Below, in pieces: positions 1 to 6,750 of a stretch of 13,990 bases of DNA. Every line of letters begins with the position of its first letter. Position 1 is the stretch's first letter. The notes beneath the pieces are model-generated. The model was not told the origin of the DNA and ran no database searches. It saw only the letters and a program-made list of their open reading frames with translations. Where the stretch lies: assembly GCA_020847555.1 (NCBI GenBank), contig JADLBT010000385.1, forward strand, positions 1 to 13,990. Reading direction: 5' to 3'. The position numbers were made by a program, and so were the translations under genes. This DNA is from Gemmataceae bacterium. GTDB taxonomy: Bacteria > Planctomycetota > Planctomycetia > Gemmatales > Gemmataceae.

Positions 1-1
1 C

Positions 2-319
2 CGGCAGGTCGCCGCCCTCCAGGTCGGCGACCTCGCGGTGTACTGGAACGACGAGGGAGGAGTGGTACATACCGGCGTCGTCTGCGCCGCCGGCGAGAAG
101 GGCCCCGTCCTGGTCCAGAGCAAGTGGGGCGACCTCGGGTGCTTCATTCACACCCCGGACGGGCACCACTACGGCCCGGTCGTCTGCCGGTACTACCGGA
201 GCCCGCGCCGGGGCCACATCCTGCGCGGCCTGGCCGGCGGCCCCACGGACAAGCCGCCGGCTCCCACGGCACCCCGCGGCACCCCGCCAATCCTCGCCCC
301 TCAGCTCGTCGGCGAATGA
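2..319 (+). CDS. C-terminal fragment of a CHAP/NlpC-like exported or wall-associated protein (partial)
   Basis: The reading frame is open from base 2 to a TGA at 317-319, so the gene starts to the left of the window; 105 residues are visible. An ATG-like start at 38 (a GTG codon) lies inside a conserved-looking stretch and is not the real start. The fragment begins with a GDLAVYW segment, followed by HTGVV and then a region containing SKWG, a histidine pair, YGP and YYRSPRRGH. The order 'GD-hydrophobic-VY ... H-x-GVV ... SKWG ... YRS' resembles the C-terminal half of CHAP/NlpC-type papain-like domains, in which the histidine after the GD(V/L) strand is the catalytic His. Under that reading the catalytic Cys would lie upstream of the window. 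The last 30 residues are proline-rich and probably disordered. The assignment rests on motif resemblance only. The gene converges on the next one with a 59-bp gap that shows no clear terminator. Confidence 0.6.
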   Translation, partial: RQVAALQVGDLAVYWNDEGGVVHTGVVCAAGEKGPVLVQSKWGDLGCFIHTPDGHHYGPVVCRYYRSPRRGHILRGLAGGPTDKPPAPTAPRGTPPILAPQLVGE

Positions 320-378
320 CGGCCAGCGACGCAGGGAGCGGGGCGAGACGCCACGGAACCCAGACCCGGCTTTCGCCC

Positions 379-2418
379 TCAGGTTCGGGCGGCGCCCGGA
401 GGCTTCACGCCGTCAGTTCCGGCCATGACGTGCAGCAGGTCGAAGGGCGTCACCATTCCCACCGGCCGCGTCGAGTCGTCGTCGGCCACTACCACCAGTC
501 GCTTGATCGGCTCGCGCAGGAACCGCAATAGCGCCGTCGTCAGGGAGTCGGTCTCGCGCACGGTGAGGACTGGGGTGTGCATCACCTCCGCGAGTGGCGC
601 CTCCGGCGGTCTGAGCTTCTGCCAGGCGTTGTAGAAATCGGTTCGCGTACACAGCCCGACCATGCGCCCCCGGTCGTCCACCACCGGGTAGGCGCCCTTC
701 CCGCCCTCCTGGCTGCGCCGCAGCGCCTCGCCGAAGGTGAGCCCGACCGGCAGCGTCGCCACCGGCCGGCTCATCACCTCGCGGACGCGCGTCGCGTTCA
801 GGCGCGGGTCGTCCTGGGCCCTTCGCAAAAGTTCCTGCGCCGATCGGCTCCCCTGGTACGAGCGCTCGATCCGGCCGCGCAGCGCCTCGAAGTGCTTCGT
901 TAGCTGCGCGAACGGAGCCTGGCCAACGACGAGCACGTCGAGTGCCTCCTCCGCCCGCACTGACGCCGACCGGCGCGTGCCGCGCAGCAGGGCGCCCTCG
1001 CCGAAGTGCTCGCCCGGCTTGAGCACCACGACCGGCGGGGCCGCCTCGTCCATGTACACCCCCGCCCGGCCGCGCTCAATCACATAGAATTTCTGCCCGA
1101 CGTCGCCCTTGTGGAAGATGTACTGCCCGGTCTCGTAGTGGGCGCGCCCCAGGCGGGCGGTCGGGCTCAGGCTCAGCTGGACGATGTCCCGTGGGAAGAA
1201 CAGCTGCCACGCCCAGTCGAACGCGATCTGCACCTTTCGGGCCAGCGTCGGCATCTTGCTCAGGTACACCCCGCGCCACAGAAACCAGCCGACGAACCCG
1301 GACACCTTGATGCCGAACACCAGCCCGACGCCCTTGTAGTTGCCGATCGACGCCAGCATTCCCAGCGGCTTGAATGCGAACGGGCGGGTCGGCTTCCCGT
1401 CGATCGCGCTGACGAGGTTCCGCGCCAGCTGCTTCGCCTGCCGGACCGCCACCTGCGCGGTCGGCGCCGACGCCTTGCCGTCCCGGGCGTTCGGGACGGC
1501 CGCGCAGTCGCCGACCGCCCAGACGTTGTCGTACCCCTCGACGCGCATGTCCGGCAGCGTCTTCAGACGGTTGCCGGCGCGCGGCAGGCCGACCGCCGCC
1601 AGCAGCGGATTGACCGTCGTGCCGATCGTGCAGACGATGGTCCGGGCCTCGATCTCCGTGCCGTCCTTGAGGCGCACGCCCAGCTCGGTTACCGAGTCGG
1701 CCAGCGCGTTCAGGCGGATGTCAATGCCCTGGCGCGTCATCTTCTTGAGGGCGAACTTCGACAGCGACGGCGGCAGCTCGAAGAGGATGCGATCACGGCC
1801 CTCGAGCAGGGTGACGCGAACGTCCTCGGCCTTGACGGTGCGGTAGAACCGGCAGCTGGCGGTTAGCAGGTCGGCCACCTCGCCCGTCACCTCGACGCCG
1901 CTGAACCCGCCGCCGACCACGACGACGGACAGCAACCGCCGCTTCTCGACCGGGTCCGGCTCGACCTCGGCGCGCTCCAGGAGGGTGATCAGGTGGTTGC
2001 GCAGCAGCAGCGCGTCGCCCATCGTCTTGAGCGGCCAGGCGTGGGCGGCCAGGCCGGGAATGATGTCGAGGTTGACCGCCGAACCGCAGGCGAGCACCAG
2101 GTGGTCGTAGCCCTGGACGGCCGGCCGGCCGTCGGCCGTCTGATAGGCGACCTGACGGGCGGCCAGGTCGAGGCCGGTGAGGGTCGCGGTGCGGCAGGTG
2201 GCGCGGCGCACCATCTGGCGGATCGGCCAGACGACGTGCATCGGGTTGATCGACGAGCCGACCACGTCGCCCAGCAGCGGCGTGAAGATGAAGTGGTTCT
2301 CCTGGCTGAACAGCGTCAGGCGCCAGCCGGGCGGCAAACGCCTTTCCAGGTGGCGGGCGGTGTAGACGCCGCCGAACCCGCCGCCGACGATGACAATGGA
2401 CCGCGCCGTGGTGCTCAT
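379..2418 (-). CDS. NDH-2-type NADH:quinone oxidoreductase fused to a cyclic-nucleotide-binding domain and two CBS domains
   Basis: The protein has 679 residues. The N-terminal ~415 residues match type II NADH dehydrogenases, single-subunit flavoenzymes that pass electrons from NADH to membrane quinone. Visible motifs are the FAD Rossmann motif GGGFGG (12-17), the NADH-binding GGGFSG (169-174), the second flavin motif VWAVGDCA (299-306), the quinone-site-like TAQVAVRQ (320-327), and the membrane-contacting tail ending WQLFFPRDIVQL (404-415). Residues ~420-515 form a cNMP-binding domain, with the phosphate-cassette-like FGEGALLRGTRRSASV (472-487). Two CBS domains follow (~546-600 and ~608-665), each starting with EVM. 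An in-frame GTG at 2616 would add 66 residues, but that stretch is low-complexity and includes a hairpin. The ATG at 2418 has AAAGGAG five bases upstream and is followed at once by the FAD fold. NDH-2 enzymes are usually ~400-450 aa, so the regulatory tail is the odd part. The substrate is inferred from family; a related quinone reductase is possible. Confidence 0.87.
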   Translation of the reverse strand: MSTTARSIVIVGGGFGGVYTARHLERRLPPGWRLTLFSQENHFIFTPLLGDVVGSSINPMHVVWPIRQMVRRATCRTATLTGLDLAARQVAYQTADGRPAVQGYDHLVLACGSAVNLDIIPGLAAHAWPLKTMGDALLLRNHLITLLERAEVEPDPVEKRRLLSVVVVGGGFSGVEVTGEVADLLTASCRFYRTVKAEDVRVTLLEGRDRILFELPPSLSKFALKKMTRQGIDIRLNALADSVTELGVRLKDGTEIEARTIVCTIGTTVNPLLAAVGLPRAGNRLKTLPDMRVEGYDNVWAVGDCAAVPNARDGKASAPTAQVAVRQAKQLARNLVSAIDGKPTRPFAFKPLGMLASIGNYKGVGLVFGIKVSGFVGWFLWRGVYLSKMPTLARKVQIAFDWAWQLFFPRDIVQLSLSPTARLGRAHYETGQYIFHKGDVGQKFYVIERGRAGVYMDEAAPPVVVLKPGEHFGEGALLRGTRRSASVRAEEALDVLVVGQAPFAQLTKHFEALRGRIERSYQGSRSAQELLRRAQDDPRLNATRVREVMSRPVATLPVGLTFGEALRRSQEGGKGAYPVVDDRGRMVGLCTRTDFYNAWQKLRPPEAPLAEVMHTPVLTVRETDSLTTALLRFLREPIKRLVVVADDDSTRPVGMVTPFDLLHVMAGTDGVKPPGAART

Positions 2419-2423
2419 GCCCG

Positions 2424-2430
2424 CTCCTTT
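2424..2430 (-). promoter_or_regulatory. Ribosome binding site that fixes the start of the NDH-2 fusion gene
   Basis: The minus strand reads AAAGGAG, then five bases, then the ATG at 2418. This Shine-Dalgarno match is the main reason to prefer 2418 over the in-frame GTG at 2616. Confidence 0.7.
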
Positions 2431-2445
2431 CCCTCTCCTGGAGAT

Positions 2446-2486
2446 CCGCCAGGTGTCGTCCGGGTTTTGGTATGGAACCCTGGCGG
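2446..2486 (-). repeat. 8-bp inverted repeat upstream of the NDH-2 fusion gene
   Basis: CCGCCAGG at 2446-2453 is the exact reverse complement of CCTGGCGG at 2479-2486, with 25 bases between. It lies 28-68 bases upstream of the start codon at 2418, so it could be an operator or a leader hairpin. In GC-rich DNA an 8-bp match can occur by chance. No convincing promoter boxes were seen around it. Confidence 0.3.
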
Positions 2487-2569
2487 GGCAGCCATCGGGC
2501 GCAGGCTCCCAGCGGACCGCGGGCCGATCAGGCCGTGAGGAGCAGGCAAGGGGTAATTGGCGTCGAAGG

Positions 2570-2599
2570 CCGGGCGGCGGGGCTGGCCCCGCCGCCCGG
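2570..2599 (-). terminator. Strong GC-rich hairpin after the amidohydrolase gene, terminator-like
   Basis: A perfect 13-bp stem (2570-2582 with 2587-2599) encloses a 4-base loop and starts 10 bases past the TGA at 2610. No U-tract follows on the minus strand, so it is not a classical intrinsic terminator. It could act with a factor, protect the 3' end of the mRNA, or be a dispersed intergenic palindrome. It also argues that this spacer is non-coding. Confidence 0.5.
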
Positions 2600-2609
2600 G
2601 GAAGGTAGG

Positions 2610-5324
2610 TCACCACACCCCGAGGCAGCAGCCGTACCCGCCGCCGCCGGTAATAAGCGGCAGGACGCGCCGCGCATACGGGAGCTTCAGGTACTCGCTC
2701 CGATCGTAGATGACGCGCCCGTCGAGGATCGTATGCGTCACGTGTGTCGTGTGCTCGAACGGGTTGCCGTCGTACAGCACCAGGTCGGCCGCCTTGCCCG
2801 GCGCGATGCTCCCGAAGCGGTCATCGATCTTCAGCAGCCGCGCCGGTTCGAGGGTGATCGCGGCCAGCGCCCGCTCGAACCCGAGTCCGTTCACCATCGC
2901 GATCGCCGCCTCGAAGCGCAGCACGCGCGTCTTGGGCACGTACCCCTCGAACGCTGTCCCGATGCTCACCGGCAACTTCCGGTCCGCCAGCGCCGCCGCG
3001 TTGCCGAGGTGGACGTTCAACGTCTCCATCGACGACGGGCGCTGCATTGACGGATGGACCACCAGCGGCGCCTTCGCCGCCGCCAGCCGGTCCGCGATGA
3101 GGTAGCCCTCCGTCGCCAGGCTCAGCACCGGCCGCAGCTGGAACTCGTCGGCGAGGCGCAAAGCGGTGAGCAGGTCGTCCGCCCGGTGGGCGCTGAACAC
3201 GACCGGGATCTCGCCCTTCAGCGCCGGGGCCAGTGCCTCCAGCTTGAGGTTTGGGGCGGGCCGCTTGTCGTCCTTGGCGGCCTCGGTCTTGTGAAGATGG
3301 GCCTGGGCCTGCGCCAGGGTGTTGCGGACCAGGCTCGCCGTGCCCATGCGCGTCGAGGGCAGCCGGCCCGGGTAGGTTCGCTTCGGGATCTCGCCCAGAT
3401 TGACGAGGATGCCGGCCGGGAAGCGCAGCTTCATCTGCTCCGCCGTGCGACCGTAGGTGCGGAACACGCCCGTCTGGCCGGCGATGACGTTGGTGCGGCC
3501 CGGCATGGCGTGGATCACCGTCACCCCCTGCTCGCGGACGAACTGCAGCAGCGGCTCGTTCGGGTTGAAGCCGTCGAGGACGCGCAGGTCGGCCTGGTTC
3601 GGGTCGCTGTTCTCGTCCTGGTCCTGGTCCGCCTTCGGGAAGTTCAGCGCGCCGGACAGGCCGACGACGGCGTGAGCGTCGATCAGTCCAGGCGTGACCT
3701 CGGCCGCGGTGACGACCGGCGTCCCGGGCGGCAGGTCGAACTTGGCGCGCGGGCCGACGTGCCGGATCTTGCCGTCCTCGACCAGCACCACCGCGTCGGT
3801 GAGGGTGCCGTTGCTGACCGTGTGGACGCGGCCGGCGAACACGGCGAAGCGGCGGGCACTCACGCCAGCCGGCGACGCGCCCTTCGGCGCGGCTGGTAGC
3901 TGGGCGGCGGCGGGCGCCTTCAGGGCGGCGGCCGGCCGCGGCAGGCGCTCGCGGCGTCCGACGGCGAACCCGCCCGCCTGGTAGGTCCAGTCCTCGTGAC
4001 GACTGCGGTCGAACACCAGCGCGCCCTCGATGTACGTCTGCAGCACCTGGGTATAGACGCTGAACGGCGCGCCGGACAGCACGACGAAGTCCGCATCCTT
4101 GCCCTTTTCCAGTGACCCGCAGCGGTGGTCGAGGTGGAGCAGCTGCGCCCCGTGCAGCGTCAGCGCCTTGAGGGCCGCGTCCGCCGGCATCCCGCCGCGG
4201 ACGGCGATGGCGCCAGTGCGGAGGAAGAAACGCGACTCGGTCACGGAGTCGTCGGTGTTGATCGCGACCTTGACGCCTGCCCTGTGAAGGATGGCGGCGT
4301 TCTCCTCGAGCAGGCCCATCACCTCCGGCTTGCCGCCGGGGCTGTCCACCAGCGTCAGCGACACCGGAATGCCGAGCTGGGCGAGCAGGTCGGCGATCCG
4401 CCAGCCCTCGGTCGCATGCTGCAGCACCAGCTCGAACCCGAACTCCTGCGACAGCCGGACGGCGGTCATGATGTCGTCGGCCCGGTGGCAGTGAAAGTGG
4501 ACGGTGCGCTTGCGCTCCAGCACCTCGACGAGCGGCTCCAGGTTCAGGTCGCGGTCGGGGGCGGTGGCCGTCTTGCCGTCGGCCTTCGCCTTGCGGTAGG
4601 TCTGCCACTGGCGCTGGTACTCGCGCGCCTTGACGAGCTGCTCGCGCTGCAGGGCGGCGACCTTCATGCGCGTCGCGGGCGCCTGGTTCTTGCCGCCGTA
4701 CCCCTTGGGGTTCTCGCCGTTGGCGAACTTGATGCCGCCCAGAACGACGTCGGCCAGCACGCGCATGAACTCGATGACGGCGCCACGCAGCTTGACGTAG
4801 ATCGTCTGCCCGCCGATAACGTTCCCGCTGCCGGGCATGATGTTGGCGGTCGTGACGCCGCCGGCGACGGCCATGCGGATGCCGGGGTCATCGGGGTTGA
4901 CGGCGTCGAGGGCGCGCAGGCCGGGCTGGGCCGCCCCGGTCATCTCGTTGCCGTCGGCGTTGGCCGGCACGCCGGGCCGGCCGAAGATACCGATGTGCGA
5001 GTGGGTGTCCACCAGCCCCGGAATGATCACCTTGCCCGACACGTCCTTGACGACGGCGTCCTTCGGGATCGCCACCTTCCCGACCGGGCCGACAGCCACG
5101 ATCTTGCCCTTGTAGACGACGAGGGTGCCCTGCGTGAGGGACGGGCCGGCGACGGTGTGGATACGCGCGCCGACGTAGGCGACCGGCCGTTCCTTCGCGT
5201 CGTCGTCCTTGCGCGGGGGTGGGCCGGCGTCCTTGTCGGGCTGGGCGGAGGCGAGCGCCAGCAGCAGTCCCAGGCCGACCGGCAGCATCGCCAGCCAGCA
5301 CGTCAACTTTCGCAGCACGGTCAT
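2610..5324 (-). CDS. Exported tandem-domain amidohydrolase; second domain looks catalytically inactive
   Basis: The protein has 904 residues with an N-terminal signal peptide (LRKLTCW... to ALASAQ, ~1-28). It contains two amidohydrolase-superfamily halves, ~48-445 and ~491-890, joined by an Ala/Pro-rich linker (~460-490). Such metal-dependent hydrolases cleave amide or similar C-N bonds; the best general match is the imidazolonepropionase/dipeptidase-like branch. The first half keeps the metal and catalytic residues: HxH at 108/110 (VDTHSH), His280 (HCHRADD), His303 (LQHATEGW) and Asp358 (NTDDS). In the second half the equivalents are His551 with Val553, His713 retained, Leu736 in place of His303, and Ala791 in place of Asp358, so it should not bind metal normally. 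The start was chosen at ATG 5324 because GAGGGG lies 8 bases upstream; the GTG at 5330 would be too close to it. The Gly-rich C-terminus holds a Cys-Cys pair. The substrate cannot be told from sequence. Confidence 0.85.
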   Translation of the reverse strand: MTVLRKLTCWLAMLPVGLGLLLALASAQPDKDAGPPPRKDDDAKERPVAYVGARIHTVAGPSLTQGTLVVYKGKIVAVGPVGKVAIPKDAVVKDVSGKVIIPGLVDTHSHIGIFGRPGVPANADGNEMTGAAQPGLRALDAVNPDDPGIRMAVAGGVTTANIMPGSGNVIGGQTIYVKLRGAVIEFMRVLADVVLGGIKFANGENPKGYGGKNQAPATRMKVAALQREQLVKAREYQRQWQTYRKAKADGKTATAPDRDLNLEPLVEVLERKRTVHFHCHRADDIMTAVRLSQEFGFELVLQHATEGWRIADLLAQLGIPVSLTLVDSPGGKPEVMGLLEENAAILHRAGVKVAINTDDSVTESRFFLRTGAIAVRGGMPADAALKALTLHGAQLLHLDHRCGSLEKGKDADFVVLSGAPFSVYTQVLQTYIEGALVFDRSRHEDWTYQAGGFAVGRRERLPRPAAALKAPAAAQLPAAPKGASPAGVSARRFAVFAGRVHTVSNGTLTDAVVLVEDGKIRHVGPRAKFDLPPGTPVVTAAEVTPGLIDAHAVVGLSGALNFPKADQDQDENSDPNQADLRVLDGFNPNEPLLQFVREQGVTVIHAMPGRTNVIAGQTGVFRTYGRTAEQMKLRFPAGILVNLGEIPKRTYPGRLPSTRMGTASLVRNTLAQAQAHLHKTEAAKDDKRPAPNLKLEALAPALKGEIPVVFSAHRADDLLTALRLADEFQLRPVLSLATEGYLIADRLAAAKAPLVVHPSMQRPSSMETLNVHLGNAAALADRKLPVSIGTAFEGYVPKTRVLRFEAAIAMVNGLGFERALAAITLEPARLLKIDDRFGSIAPGKAADLVLYDGNPFEHTTHVTHTILDGRVIYDRSEYLKLPYARRVLPLITGGGGYGCCLGVW

Positions 5325-5371
5325 CGGCACGTCCCCTCGTCCTTGGTGCGATCAGCAGTTGCGCAACAAAC

Positions 5372-5449
5372 CCGGCGAGCGGAGATGTACACGGGAGCGC
5401 CGTGGCCATTCTCCCTGCCGGGCGCTCCCGTACAGGCCTCGCTCGCCGG
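5372..5449 (-). promoter_or_regulatory. Nested inverted repeat (long hairpin) in the leader of the amidohydrolase gene
   Basis: Two sets of perfect arms are nested: outer 10-bp arms at 5372-5381 and 5440-5449 (CCGGCGAGCG and its complement), and inner 11-bp arms at 5391-5401 and 5421-5431. Three more base pairs between them (5386-5388 with 5432-5434) are possible. The apical loop is 19 bases. The structure lies 48 bases upstream of the ATG at 5324 and 60 bases past the stop of the permease gene, so it could be a terminator of the upstream gene, a leader hairpin, or a dispersed palindromic element. A separate 10-bp palindrome, GTTGCGCAAC, sits at 5358-5367. Confidence 0.55.
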
Positions 5450-5467
5450 AGTGCTCAATTGTCGCTT

Positions 5468-5496
5468 AGGATAGTAGATGCGCCGGTCCGGACCAA
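5468..5496 (-). promoter_or_regulatory. Weak candidate sigma70-type promoter for the amidohydrolase gene
   Basis: On the minus strand TTGGTC (5496-5491) and TATCCT (5473-5468) are 17 bases apart. They match the consensus boxes at 3 of 6 and 4 of 6 positions. The 10-bp palindrome GGTCCGGACC (5485-5494) overlaps the -35 side and could be an operator. If this promoter is real, the nested hairpin at 5372-5449 lies in the 5' leader of the mRNA. Confidence 0.25.
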
Positions 5497-5508
5497 CGCC
5501 GGGGTCTG

Positions 5509-6630
5509 TCAGGTGTGGATGGCGTCGAACATCGAGAACGAGAGCGGGCCGAAGAGGAGGACGGGCAGCCAGGCAGCCAGGGCGGGGGAGACCAGCTCCT
5601 TCTCCCCGAGATACTTGCACCCGAACCCGGCGGCGAAGAACAGGACGCACAGCCCCAGGCACAGGCCGGCGCTGATGAAGACGTTGCGGTTCTGGTCGCG
5701 CAGGATCACCGACAGGCCGAGAAAGACGAGGATCATGCCGAGGATTGGCCGCGTCAGGCGCATGTGGAAGACGACCGCCATGCTCGCCAGCCGGTTCGTT
5801 TCCGCCTTGCCCAGCTCGGCGAACAGCCGCACGGTCGAGGCCCGGTAGAACCACTTGCGGTCGCGGGTCGCGACGTCGAACGTGACCTCGCTGGTGTACA
5901 GGAAGAACTTGCCCGGGGCGATCAGCTCGACCACGTCGGTGCGGTTCCAGTTCGGCAGTTCGAGCGGCATGGTGCCGGACAGCAGCCACCCGCCGGTGCG
6001 CCGCTTCGGCTTGCCGGCCACGACGTCCGGCGGGACGTAGCGCGCCTCGGCGGCCTGCAGCACGGTGATGTTCCCCGGCCCGATATCCTCCGGGATGGTG
6101 CAGGTGAACTCGCGCACGAGCAACTCGCGCCGCGACGCCTGCCGGCCGCCGATCAGAATCTTGTTCTGCTCCCACGTCGGGGTGGCGTACAGGTCGCGCT
6201 CTCCCTCCGGGTCATCCCGGCCGAACAGCACCGCAGCGCCGAGCTTCGGAATGAGGATCTCCTGGTTGAGGACCGTCAGCACCAGCATCGCGCAGGCGCT
6301 GAACAGCACCGGGCGGACGACTCGGTGCGTCGAGACGCCGGCGGACAGGAGAGGGATCAGCTCGTTGGACCGCTGCACCCAGGCGATGGTGAACATGGCC
6401 GCGAGCAGGACGATGACCTCGCACAGCCGATCGAAGATCACCGGCGTCTGGATGCCGTAGTACGTGGCGATGTGGCCCATCACCCCCGCGAAGCTGTGGT
6501 TGTGCTGGGTGAAGTCGTCCATGTTGGTGAACAGATCCACGACGATGTACAGGCTCAGCATGCTGACCAGGCAAATCGTGTACGCCTTGAGGTAGCTGTA
6601 GACCAGCAACCGATCGAGCAGCTTGGTCAT
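5509..6630 (-). CDS. LptF/LptG (YjgP/YjgQ) family permease
   Basis: The protein has 373 residues, close to the usual ~360-400 of the family. LptF and LptG are the inner-membrane subunits of the LptB2FG transporter, which extracts lipopolysaccharide and sends it across the periplasm. The layout fits: three predicted membrane helices in the N-terminal part (~14-34, 62-84, 105-126), a large periplasmic beta-rich domain (~130-290), and three C-terminal helices (~295-312, 317-338, 347-366). The opening (LDRLLVYSYLKAY), the VQRSNEL(I/T)PLLSAGVS-type loop at 85-100, with the family's coupling-helix pattern, and the C-terminal LTRPILGMILVFLGL are typical. The ATG at 6630 has an AGGA motif 8 bases upstream. 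Sequence alone does not separate LptF from LptG, and the partner subunit and the LptB ATPase are not in this window. It sits between the phosphatase gene (120-bp gap) and the amidohydrolase gene (184-bp gap), on the same strand as both. Confidence 0.85.
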   Translation of the reverse strand: MTKLLDRLLVYSYLKAYTICLVSMLSLYIVVDLFTNMDDFTQHNHSFAGVMGHIATYYGIQTPVIFDRLCEVIVLLAAMFTIAWVQRSNELIPLLSAGVSTHRVVRPVLFSACAMLVLTVLNQEILIPKLGAAVLFGRDDPEGERDLYATPTWEQNKILIGGRQASRRELLVREFTCTIPEDIGPGNITVLQAAEARYVPPDVVAGKPKRRTGGWLLSGTMPLELPNWNRTDVVELIAPGKFFLYTSEVTFDVATRDRKWFYRASTVRLFAELGKAETNRLASMAVVFHMRLTRPILGMILVFLGLSVILRDQNRNVFISAGLCLGLCVLFFAAGFGCKYLGEKELVSPALAAWLPVLLFGPLSFSMFDAIHT

Positions 6631-6650
6631 GCGTGGCTTCCTGTGAGCAC

Positions 6651-6671
6651 CGGGGAGCGGGCAGCGGGCAG
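6651..6671. repeat. Three tandem heptamers upstream of the permease gene
   Basis: The plus strand holds CGGGGAG once and then CGGGCAG twice, in continuous 7-base phase. The array ends about 20 bases upstream of the permease start codon. A similar 7-base phase fills the citrate synthase-serS spacer. Confidence 0.5.
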
Positions 6672-6708
6672 CTGAAGAAGAGCCCTCGGTCCGGAGTTCC
6701 GTTCCTCC

Positions 6709-6737
6709 CTCGTCCCCAAACAGAGTTTGGGAACGAG
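6709..6737 (-). repeat. 29-nt palindromic element after the phosphatase gene
   Basis: Arms 6709-6721 and 6725-6737 form a 13-bp stem with a 3-base loop. The one mismatch (6714 with 6732) is C.A on the plus strand but G.U on the minus strand, which is the sense strand of the flanking genes. The core on the minus strand is CTCGTTCCCAAAC followed by a loop and its complement. It begins 13 bases past the TAA at 6751. There is no U-tract. It may be a terminator-like element or a copy of a dispersed GTTCCCA-type intergenic palindrome. Confidence 0.6.
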
Positions 6738-6750
6738 AGGAAACCGCATT

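Noticed and set aside
2419..2616. N-terminal extension of the NDH-2 fusion gene from a GTG at 2616
   Set aside because: The stretch includes the perfect hairpin at 2570-2599, reads as Pro/Arg-rich sequence, and the ATG at 2418 has a good ribosome site and is followed directly by the FAD motif.
4125..5474. 449-codon open frame on the plus strand
   Set aside because: It is antisense to the amidohydrolase gene; the translation is a His/Asp/Arg/Gly-rich shadow typical of GC-rich DNA with no family motif.
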